From the NCBI RefSeq assembly GCF_003350295.1, contig NZ_QLYY01000020.1, positions 89,596 through 140,883 of the forward strand: a stretch of DNA of 51,288 nucleotides, read 5' to 3'. This stretch comes from Vibrio tetraodonis. GTDB lineage: Bacteria; Pseudomonadota; Gammaproteobacteria; Enterobacterales; Vibrionaceae. Positions 26,830 through 35,751 of this stretch are shown in pieces. The position numbers and the translations under genes are program-made. Under the pieces are notes generated by a model. The model made no database searches. It was not told the DNA's origin and saw only the letters and a program-made list of their open reading frames with translations. The number at the start of each line of letters is the position of its first letter. Within the stretch, counting starts at the first letter, position 1.

Positions 26830-27846
26830 ATGAATCAAGATACATTTATTCGTCAGTTACCCAAGGTTGAATTGCATATGCATATCGAAGGCTCTTTAGA
26901 ACCTGAGATGATGTTTAAGTTGGCCAAACGAAATAAAATTCCTCTGCCATTTAACACACCAGAAGAAGTTAGGACTGCTTATCAATTTACTAATCTTCAG
27001 TCATTTTTAGATATTTATTATCAGGGCGCCAACGTATTGATTGATGAGCAAGATTTCTATGACTTGACTTGGGAGTATTTACTTCACTGTCAGCAAGATA
27101 ACGTAATTCATACTGAGATTTTTTTCGACCCACAGACTCATACTGAACGAGGTATTTCCTTTGATACTGTGATTAATGGAATTCATCGTGCTCTTGAAGA
27201 CGGTAAACAAAAAATGGGTATTAGCAGTCGCGTTATTATGTGCTTTTTACGCCATTTGGATGAGCAGAGTGCTTTTTTGACTTTAGCACAGGCAATAAAA
27301 CATAAGGATAAAATCATTGCTGTGGGGTTAGATTCTTCGGAGGTTGGTCATCCGCCTGAGAAGTTTACTCAAGTATTTGTTAAAGCGATTGAAGAAGGTT
27401 TTTTAACAGTAGCACATGCAGGAGAGGAGGGGTCGGTAGACAATATATATAATAGTATTGATTTACTTAAAGTTTCACGTATTGATCATGGTGTTCGATG
27501 TTCTGACGACAGCCGATTGGTCCGTTTGCTGGCTGAGTCTCGGATGCCTCTGACTGTGTGTCCATTATCAAATATAAAACTCAAAGTATTTGATGAGATG
27601 AAGCGACACAATGTGGTTGATTTATTGAGGCAAAATCTTTGTGTTACGATTAACTCAGATGATCCTGCCTATTTTGGCGGTTATATGACGGATAACTTTC
27701 TTGCTGTTGCGCAGAGTCATTCATTGACAGAGGGTGAATTGACTCAGTTAACGCAAAATGCCATAGAAGCAAGCTTTGTCAGTGAAAGCGAAAAGCATCG
27801 TATGCAGCGTGTCTTAGAGGAGTTTTCAAGCCGTTCAATAGGATGA
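26830..27846 (+). CDS. Adenine deaminase of the adenosine-deaminase superfamily
   Basis: Zinc/iron amidohydrolase-fold enzyme that deaminates a 6-aminopurine. 338 residues. Metal-binding HMHIEGS at residues 16-22 (PKVELHMHIEGSLEPEMMF), later VAHAGEEG, SRIDHGVR and the catalytic NSDDPAYFGGY. The N-terminus, FFDPQTHTERGI and VGLDSSEVGHPP follow the Pseudomonas/yeast Aah1-type adenine deaminases rather than classical E. coli Add. Hence adenine (to hypoxanthine) is the more likely substrate, although databases often label such proteins adenosine deaminase. Its end overlaps the convergent dGTPase gene by 12 bases. Confidence 0.87.
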   Translation: MNQDTFIRQLPKVELHMHIEGSLEPEMMFKLAKRNKIPLPFNTPEEVRTAYQFTNLQSFLDIYYQGANVLIDEQDFYDLTWEYLLHCQQDNVIHTEIFFDPQTHTERGISFDTVINGIHRALEDGKQKMGISSRVIMCFLRHLDEQSAFLTLAQAIKHKDKIIAVGLDSSEVGHPPEKFTQVFVKAIEEGFLTVAHAGEEGSVDNIYNSIDLLKVSRIDHGVRCSDDSRLVRLLAESRMPLTVCPLSNIKLKVFDEMKRHNVVDLLRQNLCVTINSDDPAYFGGYMTDNFLAVAQSHSLTEGELTQLTQNAIEASFVSESEKHRMQRVLEEFSSRSIG

Positions 27847-29151
27847 AAATAGCTGCTGGTGAAGCCTTTGAGCATGACCATCAGTCATGGAGGATATGTG
27901 ATCGGTGATCACTCGATAACCCTCTGTATGACTCTGGGCGGCTTGCCAATCTTGGCGAACCGAAATCGGAAGTAGCCTTTCGGGATCAGCACTGAGCGCT
28001 TCAAAAATATCCATGATAATTTGTTGTCCTTTATACTCAGCAATCTGTACTTGTGGTACTCGGATAACATAGTCATGAACAAATTGTTTAAGTATTTGTA
28101 ATGCAGTGGCCATTTCCGGTTTTAGGTAAGCATTAAAGGCGAGTAAATCGCTGGCGAAAATAGCATCAACAGGTTTAATTGAAATACTGGTCAATAACAC
28201 ATTTACTATACCGCCAATCGCGTCTTTTCTCTGATGGTGAATGCCGGAAAACAGCATATTGGTGACAGACTCTATATGTGCTCTAAACCAAGGTTCCCCG
28301 CATTTTAATAGAGCATCTTGAGCCCCCTCAATCCATTGGGCTTGGGTCACTTTTCCAAGAACAATCGCATCCTCTAAATCATGCACTCCATAGGCAATAT
28401 CGTCCGCTAATTCCATGATAGAGCAATCTATAGACTTAAAGCTGGTTTTTTTATGTTGCTGTTTTTCGCTTGGCTCAGAAAGAATTTGCCCGAACAGTTG
28501 TTTGTCTGATTTATTTAATGGTGATAATACCCAGTCAAATAGAGGTTGATCGCAATCATACAAGCCTTTTGCGGGGGACCACTGTTTAGCTTTAAGTTGC
28601 CTTTGATGTGTTACACTCTCCGGAGTTTCGCTAGAGCAGGTTTTACTCAGTAAGGCAGGGTATTTGATTAATCCCAATAATGTCCGGCGTGCTAAATTCA
28701 TTCCAAAATGTTCAGTGTATGGTTCGAGTTTAGTGACGATACGAAATGTTTGGGCGTTTCCTTCAAATCCACCATGATCTCGCATCATGTAGTTCAGTGC
28801 AATTTCTCCTCCATGCCCATAAGGAGGATGTCCAATATCATGCGCAAGGCATAATGAATCAATCAGGCTGTCGCTAGGTAACAGTTCGCGATACTCGGGC
28901 TGTTTTTTCTTTATTTGAGCGACAATACCGCTACCAAGTTGCGCTGCTTCTAAAGAATGTGTGAGCCGTGTACGGTGAAAATCATCGAAGCTGTTACCAT
29001 GCACTTGTGTCTTGGATTGCAGGCGCCGAAATGCGGCTGAGTGGAGTATTCTTGCTCGGTCACGTTGATAAGGGGTCCGATGATCATCACGACGAATCTT
29101 ATGCTCATCGTCATGCCGTTCATGCCATAAGCTACTGATTTGGAATGTCAT
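27835..29151 (-). CDS. dGTPase-like deoxynucleoside triphosphate triphosphohydrolase
   Basis: HD-domain enzyme expected to split dGTP (or other dNTPs) into the nucleoside and triphosphate. 438 residues. N-terminal RILHSAAFRRLQSKTQV, His65 in RTRLTHSLEAAQLG, the HD pair His104-Asp105 in CLAHDIGHPPYGHGGE, and a later Asp in MELADDIAYGVHDLEDA, all as in the Dgt family. Some dGTPases of this size and type protect against phage by depleting dGTP. Whether this one does is an inference from family. It overlaps the adenine deaminase gene tail to tail by 12 bases. Confidence 0.88.
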   Translation of the reverse strand: MTFQISSLWHERHDDEHKIRRDDHRTPYQRDRARILHSAAFRRLQSKTQVHGNSFDDFHRTRLTHSLEAAQLGSGIVAQIKKKQPEYRELLPSDSLIDSLCLAHDIGHPPYGHGGEIALNYMMRDHGGFEGNAQTFRIVTKLEPYTEHFGMNLARRTLLGLIKYPALLSKTCSSETPESVTHQRQLKAKQWSPAKGLYDCDQPLFDWVLSPLNKSDKQLFGQILSEPSEKQQHKKTSFKSIDCSIMELADDIAYGVHDLEDAIVLGKVTQAQWIEGAQDALLKCGEPWFRAHIESVTNMLFSGIHHQRKDAIGGIVNVLLTSISIKPVDAIFASDLLAFNAYLKPEMATALQILKQFVHDYVIRVPQVQIAEYKGQQIIMDIFEALSADPERLLPISVRQDWQAAQSHTEGYRVITDHISSMTDGHAQRLHQQLFSSY

Positions 29152-29235
29152 AAGTATTTTCCCAAGTGTTTTATGATACCGTACACAAAAACTTGAGAAA
29201 CTACAAAGATCAAACAGTATTCGACCAATGACAAT

Positions 29236-29907
29236 CTAAAACCACATGAGTTGACGAATTCCATTGACGTATTTTGAGTGCCTAGATGGACGCAGTGGAC
29301 AGGTTGCTATCAGCTTTGATAAGTCACTTTCATATTCAGCGTTGGTTTTGATTTCAAGTAACACATAATCACCTAAAGTTTTACCTGAGTGCACGTTGAC
29401 TTGGTCTGAATATCTTTGATCAAAACACTGCATACTGTCATCAAATGTCGCGCGAATGTTACCATCGGCTGAAATCAAGTAACGTCGTTTGTAGCGTGAA
29501 ATCAAGACTGGAATACTCTCGCATTCCCAATACACTTGAGCATTAATAGGTAATTGTTGGCGACAATGATTGAGGATGTTTCGCCATGATTTGTGTTTAG
29601 ACCAATCAATATCGATGGGGTAGATGTCCTTAGAGCCTTTTCCGCCGCGCCTATATTTAAACTCCAACTTACTATTTTCCGGATGTGCGAGTTCCCCGTA
29701 CCAACGGATTCGAGTTTTCCTACGTTGGGTAATACCGCTTAGGTTTTCTTCATACCGGCTTAAGTTTGGGCTATCTAAATACAAGCTATTGACATACCTG
29801 TCTGGGTGATGGGTTTGGAACTGATAGGCATGAAGCATAAGCCAGTTCTCAACCACTTGTAAGCGGTTGAGTGGAATTGGGACCTTGATTTCAAATCGTT
29901 TACTCAT
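29236..29907 (-). CDS. VTC-domain polyphosphate polymerase
   Basis: Soluble VTC domain of the triphosphate-tunnel type; relatives build polyphosphate from ATP. 223 residues. Tunnel residues visible: RYVNSLYLDS at 37-46, RRKTRIRWYG at 62-71, LEFKYR at 81-86, RYKRRYLIS at 138-146, LLEIKT at 183-188 and SRHSKY at 208-213. Its ATG overlaps the CotH stop (ATGA), so it is the last gene of a DUF4956-CotH-VTC operon. These three families are often found together. Polyphosphate synthesis by this copy is inferred from the domain. Confidence 0.87.
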   Translation of the reverse strand: MSKRFEIKVPIPLNRLQVVENWLMLHAYQFQTHHPDRYVNSLYLDSPNLSRYEENLSGITQRRKTRIRWYGELAHPENSKLEFKYRRGGKGSKDIYPIDIDWSKHKSWRNILNHCRQQLPINAQVYWECESIPVLISRYKRRYLISADGNIRATFDDSMQCFDQRYSDQVNVHSGKTLGDYVLLEIKTNAEYESDLSKLIATCPLRPSRHSKYVNGIRQLMWF

Positions 29908-32525
29908 AAAGGTTTATCCGATTTCATTACTGTATTGTAGAGTTTTCCAACGTCAAGCGCTTGGCTAGCAATGACTACGCCATTGACATTAAGTTCGCTA
30001 CCCAGCTCGGAAATGATTTTTTTCTCACACCCTGAGCATTGAAACTCCAGTGCTTTAAGTGTTGCTGAGCCAAATAGTGGCTTTTTGGTGTAGCTCATCA
30101 GCGCGTAATGGCTTACATCTTTTGCCGTGATTGATTCTGCCTCTACTGCCGATGCGTCTTTGGCAACAAGGCCAAAGTTAACTCGAGCAAATTCTATATC
30201 TTTTAGTCGCATTAGGCTTTCTTCACCGACAGAAACCGCTTTATCACGAATATCTGAGAAGTTGATGCCTGAGACATCGAGATCAGAACCACTTACATCC
30301 AACCCATCGCCGCCAGAACGTTTGCCTATGTTTGCAAACTCACTGTCGTAAATTTTCCCCGTGCAGTAGTCACAGTCAAATGCATCAGACAGCGCTTCCT
30401 TGATGGAAAGATGCGAAATATCTACGTCGCTATTGACGATATTGAGTGCATCTTCAGAAACGTTGTCGGAGATGAAAAGTCCGTCAACAGAGAGTTTTCC
30501 GCCGACAAGATAAGTTGCGCCTCTGGGTTGCCATAAACCAAGGTCTGGTCTGCCAGCATACGAAATATGTAAATTACGTATCCTTGAGCGGGTTTCATTA
30601 TTGGCGTTAAACAGACTCAAGCCCGACCAATTTGGTATCTGTCCCCGTCTGGACAGTTTAACAGGCTTGGCTGTGGTGCCTTCGACTTCCAGTTGTCCGA
30701 AAACCATAATGCCTGCGTTTTTGCCAAACTCAATATTGGCCCCTTGTTCAAGATACAGAGTCCAGTTTTCAGGTGTGATGAGGTAGTCATTAATCACCCA
30801 GTTACCCGCAGGTATGCGCCAAGCTTCTTTCTCTTGTTGAATAAAAGCATATTGATTGACTTTATTTGTATCTGCAGGCCTAGGGAGGAAACTCATGGGT
30901 TCAATATTGCGCCTAAATTGGTAGTTACCCATTGACTGACCAGTCGTAGAGGCACGCAGTTCGACAGTTTTAATATGCTTTGGTAGCGTAACAGAAAAAC
31001 TTTCGCCCGATGCTAACTCCAAAGGGAAAGAGTAGTTAGCTTCTTCAAGACTTGAGCGCTCATCAAAGTCTGTCCATCCAGTGAGGCCCAAAATACGAAG
31101 TGGTTGTCTTTCAGGGTTTCGAATAATAAGGTTATTGCTGGGCTTAGTGACATAGTGTGTGTTTAAATCCCATAGAGGTAAAGACGTCATGGAATCCATT
31201 TGTTGGTGCAGGTCGCTACTGACGTTGGAGACATTAATACATGACGTGTCTTTGTAATTAGATTGTAAGCACACCATTTGAGCTTGTAAGTTATCTGGAT
31301 TAAATGGTGTGGTGAGAGGCAACCCACTGTGCAGAGCTTTTAAAAGTGGCTCCTGTACTTTTGTCAGGTGCAGCTGGAGCGTGCTGTCAGTGAGTAGGTT
31401 ACCTAAGGTATCAATGGAAGAGTCGTAATGTTTCCTGACCTCTTTATCTTCGAGCATTTTCTTACTGAGTAAAAAATAATGGCTAGGTGGCTTCATCATT
31501 AGCGAATGTTTAGCAGGTGATACATTTACATCACTTTGTATTGGCTCAAGCTTTGCTGTATGAGGGTTGTAATACCAGCGCCAGTTGTTCCATGCTAATC
31601 CATGCCAAGCACCCCAAGTATCAATGACCGCAAGGTACTGACCGAGTCTTTGGGAGTCGAAAACATCACTTGCATCACGTTTACCATTGATAAAGTCGCC
31701 AATCAGCGATAACGCTATTTGGCGTTGATAACCTAGTGCAGTACTGTTGACAATGGTATTGCGTTGCAAGACTCTGGGTTTGAATATTCGATGGACTTTT
31801 CCATCCGTATCTTTCTGCTCTGCTAAATCAAGGCGAACGATTAATCCTTCTGTGCGCTTGTTGATCGCAAGAAGATCTTGCCCAAAACCTTGTTCATGGT
31901 ACATCACTCCCCATTCTTCTCCATTGACGATCACATTCACTGGAGTGTAACGCGGCGAAATAATATCAAAACCAGCTAGCTTCATGGTCTCTGCGAAAAG
32001 TGTCGGACCATGGTTAATTCGGACGTGTGGGCTGATCAATGCAAAGCGTCGAGAAGAGAAAAGAGCTTGCTTATTATCGACTTTAAACTTTAGAGACCAA
32101 CGATTGACACCATTAACATGGTCGAGTAAATCACCTTGCAAACGTACTTTAGCATCGAGAACCCTGTTGTCAGAATAGATCCTTGCCTTGACCTCTGAAC
32201 GATTGACAGGAATAAACCCTTGGTTAAAGGCGGTTTCTCTATCTTTAACCAGAAGTGACCAATTAGGGTAGGTGATATCAACACGCACAGTGGGAAGGTG
32301 ATGGTTTGCCGTAACAAAGTTAATGGGGGCTTTTGCCATGTCAGTTGCAAACTGTACTAACTTCTCCTTTGGTTCCTCTGATAAAGCAGTATAACCACGT
32401 TGCAAGAGGAAGATTTTAATACTGTCCAAAGAAGGAGTGATCAGAGCAAAGACCAATACTAGTCCCAGACAAATGGCTAACCATTCTTTTGGTTTTAAGG
32501 CTTCACGGCCATGAGTCAGTTTCAT
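29904..32525 (-). CDS. CotH-kinase-like protein fused to a C-terminal beta-helix
   Basis: 873 residues. One N-terminal membrane helix (about 15-33), then a CotH-like domain at about 80-400: VRLQGDLLDHVNGVNRWSLK, NGEEWGVMYHEQGFGQDLL, and the segment WNNWRWYYNPHTAKLEPIQS followed by DVN. CotH proteins phosphorylate protein Ser residues in Bacillus spores. At the first catalytic position, where CotH has an Asp, I read AWHGLAWNN, so kinase activity is uncertain; the later Asp (SDVN) is kept. From about 560 to 850 there are repeated short beta-rungs (KLSVDGLFISDN, SDLDVSGINFSD), fitting a right-handed beta-helix. Two CxxC pairs (CDYC, CSGC) are present. It is probably exported and membrane-anchored. 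It lies 2 bases after DUF4956. Confidence 0.82.
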   Translation of the reverse strand: MKLTHGREALKPKEWLAICLGLVLVFALITPSLDSIKIFLLQRGYTALSEEPKEKLVQFATDMAKAPINFVTANHHLPTVRVDITYPNWSLLVKDRETAFNQGFIPVNRSEVKARIYSDNRVLDAKVRLQGDLLDHVNGVNRWSLKFKVDNKQALFSSRRFALISPHVRINHGPTLFAETMKLAGFDIISPRYTPVNVIVNGEEWGVMYHEQGFGQDLLAINKRTEGLIVRLDLAEQKDTDGKVHRIFKPRVLQRNTIVNSTALGYQRQIALSLIGDFINGKRDASDVFDSQRLGQYLAVIDTWGAWHGLAWNNWRWYYNPHTAKLEPIQSDVNVSPAKHSLMMKPPSHYFLLSKKMLEDKEVRKHYDSSIDTLGNLLTDSTLQLHLTKVQEPLLKALHSGLPLTTPFNPDNLQAQMVCLQSNYKDTSCINVSNVSSDLHQQMDSMTSLPLWDLNTHYVTKPSNNLIIRNPERQPLRILGLTGWTDFDERSSLEEANYSFPLELASGESFSVTLPKHIKTVELRASTTGQSMGNYQFRRNIEPMSFLPRPADTNKVNQYAFIQQEKEAWRIPAGNWVINDYLITPENWTLYLEQGANIEFGKNAGIMVFGQLEVEGTTAKPVKLSRRGQIPNWSGLSLFNANNETRSRIRNLHISYAGRPDLGLWQPRGATYLVGGKLSVDGLFISDNVSEDALNIVNSDVDISHLSIKEALSDAFDCDYCTGKIYDSEFANIGKRSGGDGLDVSGSDLDVSGINFSDIRDKAVSVGEESLMRLKDIEFARVNFGLVAKDASAVEAESITAKDVSHYALMSYTKKPLFGSATLKALEFQCSGCEKKIISELGSELNVNGVVIASQALDVGKLYNTVMKSDKPL

Positions 32526-32527
32526 CG

Positions 32528-33250
32528 CTATACTCCAGATATATTATGCTGCTCAAGCATAGAAACCTGTATACCTGGAAACGTCTGTCTAAGCTCGGAA
32601 AGCATGTCATCGAGGTGCTGAGATTGATAGGCGGTAATAAAAAAGGTGGCACTAAACATATCTTCTTGCGTATCAAACCTTCTAAGATCGAGTCCATTAC
32701 CTTTGCTTGACAGTAGCGCTTTCAATTGTGTGATTGGGACGTTTTGAGCATCTGATGCATTGTATTGTAACGACAGAAATAGCCCCTGTTCTTCGGATAT
32801 TTTAGACTGATGGCGTTTGACTATGGTGACGAGCAGCAAAGTAATGATACAAGCGATAACCGCAGCCAATGTTTGCCCCGCACCTAGTGCAACTGCAACA
32901 CCAATATTAAGGAAAAGATACACCAGTTCTTCTGGCTCTTTTATCGGTGTTCTAAATCGGACTATAGAAAGCGCTCCTACAAGGCCTAGCGCGAGTGCTA
33001 ATGAAGCTTTTACTACAGTGATTATCAGTATCACGGTTAGCATCAGCAAAGGAAATAGCCGAGAGAAATCCTGTCTATTACAAAAAGCGGATGCATATCT
33101 CCTGAAGTGATAACCAATCAGAGAGGCTAGGCCAAAGCCTAAAATCAGGTTGATTAACAGAGACCCCAATTGCACGCTCGCATATGGGAAGAACATATTT
33201 CGTATATCTTTGGGAAGAAATCCTAGCAAGAGTGGATCGACGGAATCCAT
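32528..33250 (-). CDS. DUF4956 membrane protein
   Basis: 240 residues with membrane helices at about 28-47, 65-93 and a long hydrophobic stretch at 110-144, then a cytosolic domain of about 95 residues. The hallmark of DUF4956 is the segment ALGLVGALSIVRFRTPIKEP followed by EE at about 88-108. First gene of the operon with CotH and VTC. The soluble C-terminal part resembles a small ferredoxin-fold domain in its strand order, but that is a guess. The function is not known; the recurring partnership suggests it helps export or anchor a product of the VTC/CotH pair. Confidence 0.85.
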   Translation of the reverse strand: MDSVDPLLLGFLPKDIRNMFFPYASVQLGSLLINLILGFGLASLIGYHFRRYASAFCNRQDFSRLFPLLMLTVILIITVVKASLALALGLVGALSIVRFRTPIKEPEELVYLFLNIGVAVALGAGQTLAAVIACIITLLLVTIVKRHQSKISEEQGLFLSLQYNASDAQNVPITQLKALLSSKGNGLDLRRFDTQEDMFSATFFITAYQSQHLDDMLSELRQTFPGIQVSMLEQHNISGV

Positions 33251-33569
33251 AGTACCCCCTTTGCAAAGTGCCAGAATAAGGTTGCGTTTCTAATGGCATC
33301 TAATGACGAGTGGCCATTGGATACCTGAGCTTTTATGAAACGATACTGAGTTGAATTTTTAACAAGCTGTGCTCGATAAATCAGAGGCTTGCGCTACCAA
33401 TAACCATAGGCAGTGAGTAAGCTGGTTGTAAAATGCCAAATGAAAATTGTCCTAAATATGGTTGTACATGTTGCATAACTGACTGAGAAATAATGAAAAT
33501 GACAAAGAAAACAACAGTTAAACTTGTATGATGAGAAGGGGTAAAAATAGTCGAAGTGTAATAACGTAT
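33251..33569. other. Gene-free stretch, 319 bases
   Basis: Spacer between the binding-protein gene (minus strand) and the DUF4956-CotH-VTC operon (minus strand); it should hold the operon promoter. No convincing ORF, terminator or operator was seen. Confidence 0.4.
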
Positions 33570-34259
33570 TTATTGTTCCTTAGCCTTTGAATTGACGTAC
33601 TCTTTTGCAGAGGCTTCGAGTTTATCCACTAAGTGAGCATTTGATACGTGAATGTAGTGGTACAAATCATCTCTAGCAATGATGGGGCTAGCCACTTTTA
33701 TTTGGGGAAACTGATCTTTTAAAAACAAGTAGGTGACTTTTGGAGCTAGCCAAAGTTTGGCTCTTCCTTTGGTCAACATTAGTGCTGCTTGTTTGGCTTT
33801 GTGAACTAAGTAGAGGTGCTTGTAGTTTTTTAGGACTTTGGTGTATCGAGCACCATGAAACGAAACTATGGTTTCGTCCCTAGCATCGTCTAGGCTGTTG
33901 TAAAATTTGTCTTCGATTGAAAAGAGGTAAACATCAAAGCTTGCCAAAGGTACATTGATTTTAATTAGCTCTTTGTTTTCTGCCAATCTTGCAATACGCA
34001 TATCAAGCGCATCATAGCGACCTTCTATGACTGACTGAATGGCCCTTTCGTTTGGTAAATAGGTAAACTTGGCGTCAAGACCTGCGCCTGAGTAGATGGC
34101 CTGAAGGTCGTTCTCCACTTGTATACCGTATTCAGATGTTGCATCTTGTTCACGATAAATATTACCGATGGCCACTTTTATTGACTCGTTATCTTTGGCA
34201 ATCGATATTGGTGAATATGACCAAGACATTAAAAGTATACTCACTAGCCAACGACTCAT
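33570..34259 (-). CDS. Periplasmic solute-binding-like protein (family 3 type)
   Basis: 229 residues from the ATG at 34259, preceded by GAGG 7-8 bases upstream; the longer open frame to 34370 lacks a signal-peptide start. Signal peptide MSRWLVSILLMSWSYSPISIA. The mature part follows the amino-acid/sensor periplasmic-binding pattern: IKVAIGNIYREQDA, LDAKFTYLPNERAIQSVIEG, RYDALDMRIARL and the second-lobe start ETIVSFHGARYTKVL. No permease or ATPase is next to it, so it may work as an orphan sensor or accessory protein rather than in an ABC importer. It is divergent from a beta-barrel gene. Confidence 0.75.
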   Translation of the reverse strand: MSRWLVSILLMSWSYSPISIAKDNESIKVAIGNIYREQDATSEYGIQVENDLQAIYSGAGLDAKFTYLPNERAIQSVIEGRYDALDMRIARLAENKELIKINVPLASFDVYLFSIEDKFYNSLDDARDETIVSFHGARYTKVLKNYKHLYLVHKAKQAALMLTKGRAKLWLAPKVTYLFLKDQFPQIKVASPIIARDDLYHYIHVSNAHLVDKLEASAKEYVNSKAKEQ

Positions 34260-34713
34260 AACGGCCTCACAAACTGGATCTATTTTTAAAATATAGTTCG
34301 AATAATTATTTTTGCAGAGAAGGGATTCTGCTGTTTTATCAATAGTTTTCACCTCGGTATCTTGGACCATTTGATCTGACGATTCTCAAAATGAAACACG
34401 AATAATTGGTTAATTTTTCATTTAACGAATGGTGTTTTTTTAGACTGTTTTGATAAGGATTGATGTGTTTGCTCAATGTTAATCATTAAGTTATTTCACA
34501 TATCGGTAGTACAAAGGATGGGAAAAATGGAAAAGCTAGGAGATATAAATAAATTCACCCTAGCGCTCAGCAGCATTAGATAAAGAACAAATATCACGTA
34601 TTTATTTGAATTTGGATAAAAAGCTACCTGATAGTAAGCCTATCATCCCAATTGCACATTCTTCATCCAGTGCACTTGAGGGTGAGTTCAACCAAAATGT
34701 CGTGTGTAAATCA
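34260..34713. promoter_or_regulatory. Divergent control region, about 450 bases
   Basis: Lies between the binding-protein gene (minus) and the barrel gene (plus). The frame of the barrel gene is open back to 34564 and could start at a TTG at 34606, but no ribosome binding site is evident there. No operator recognised. Confidence 0.4.
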
Positions 34714-35742
34714 ATGCTTCTACGCTATCTGCTTTCTGGATCAATAGCGCTCGCAGCTTTACCTGCCTATGGGCTTGATGCGACATTTAGTGGCAATATA
34801 TTTTATGCGCCTGTCGATGAAAACTATATTAAAGGAGAAAGCATAGGGGATTCATACGTTAAATTTACACTTGATGAATCTTGGCAGGATAGCATAGTCT
34901 TCCACACCAGTTTTCTCTCTCGATTGTATGAAGACGACATTGAACTATCAGAGATCTATGCTGGTAAGACGATAGAGCCTTTGCACATTTTTGATGATAA
35001 TGTCTACAACGCGATGCGTTACCCTTGGCTATCTTTGCAAAGAGAAGTCACTCCTCTAAATGTTACTTCCTATGACGGTTTTCAGTGGCGCTATGATTGG
35101 GATAAGCACCATCTTCGTGTGGTTTCTGGACGTTCAAACAATAATGAGCTGGGGGCAAATACGCTCGATATGCATATTCCTTACGGTGCTGAATTTCGTA
35201 GTAAGTGGAAGTATTTTTCAACTATCTTGAGTTTTGCTGAAACAAGAGTAGATTTTACAAGTTCAACCCTGAGTAACATTCAGGGCAGCTTAGTTGGTCT
35301 ACCAAATACCGTCGAGCTTGAAAACAAAGTCTCGTACTATTACAACGCCGTCCTTAATGTTCCGATTAAACCGTTTATATTTTCATTTAAATACACAGTA
35401 AATGATTATAAAGAGGATGTGTATACGGTTTTTGATGGGTATAGGATAAGAATGCATGCCGCCTTTAGGCCCTCTAGGACCTGGACACTGTACTATACAT
35501 TTGGAAAAAGTGATGCCAAGAATGATTACATTGGTATTTTAAGCCAACAGCCCAATACAGGAGCCTCGCTTTCAAAATCAATTAATGAAGTTCAGTATCA
35601 GTCGCACCACCTTGGTTTTATTAAAAACCTATCTAAAAGCGTCAAGCTTAAATTGCAAACAGGTCTCGCAAAAAACAATTACTCCAGTGAGATTGAGCGA
35701 TTTGTGCTTTTTGGTTTTAGCTTTGATACCAAAGGTTTCTAA
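34714..35742 (+). CDS. Putative outer-membrane beta-barrel protein, unknown family
   Basis: 342 residues from the ATG at 34714, chosen because it gives a signal peptide (MLLRYLLSGSIALAALPAYG, then LDATFSG). A TTG at 34606 would add 36 residues; neither start has a strong ribosome binding site. The mature chain alternates hydrophobic and polar residues in short strands separated by acidic loops, is rich in Tyr, Phe and Ser, and ends VLFGFSFDTKGF with terminal Phe. This fits a barrel of about 14-16 strands. I do not recognise the family. It is divergent from the binding protein and next to the VTC/CotH operon, so it may belong to the same accessory block. Confidence 0.65.
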   Translation: MLLRYLLSGSIALAALPAYGLDATFSGNIFYAPVDENYIKGESIGDSYVKFTLDESWQDSIVFHTSFLSRLYEDDIELSEIYAGKTIEPLHIFDDNVYNAMRYPWLSLQREVTPLNVTSYDGFQWRYDWDKHHLRVVSGRSNNNELGANTLDMHIPYGAEFRSKWKYFSTILSFAETRVDFTSSTLSNIQGSLVGLPNTVELENKVSYYYNAVLNVPIKPFIFSFKYTVNDYKEDVYTVFDGYRIRMHAAFRPSRTWTLYYTFGKSDAKNDYIGILSQQPNTGASLSKSINEVQYQSHHLGFIKNLSKSVKLKLQTGLAKNNYSSEIERFVLFGFSFDTKGF

Positions 35743-35751
35743 ACGACATTT

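Noticed and set aside
26685..26870. 61-codon open frame before the adenine deaminase gene
   Set aside because: Overlaps the deaminase start, no ribosome binding site, composition not protein-like.
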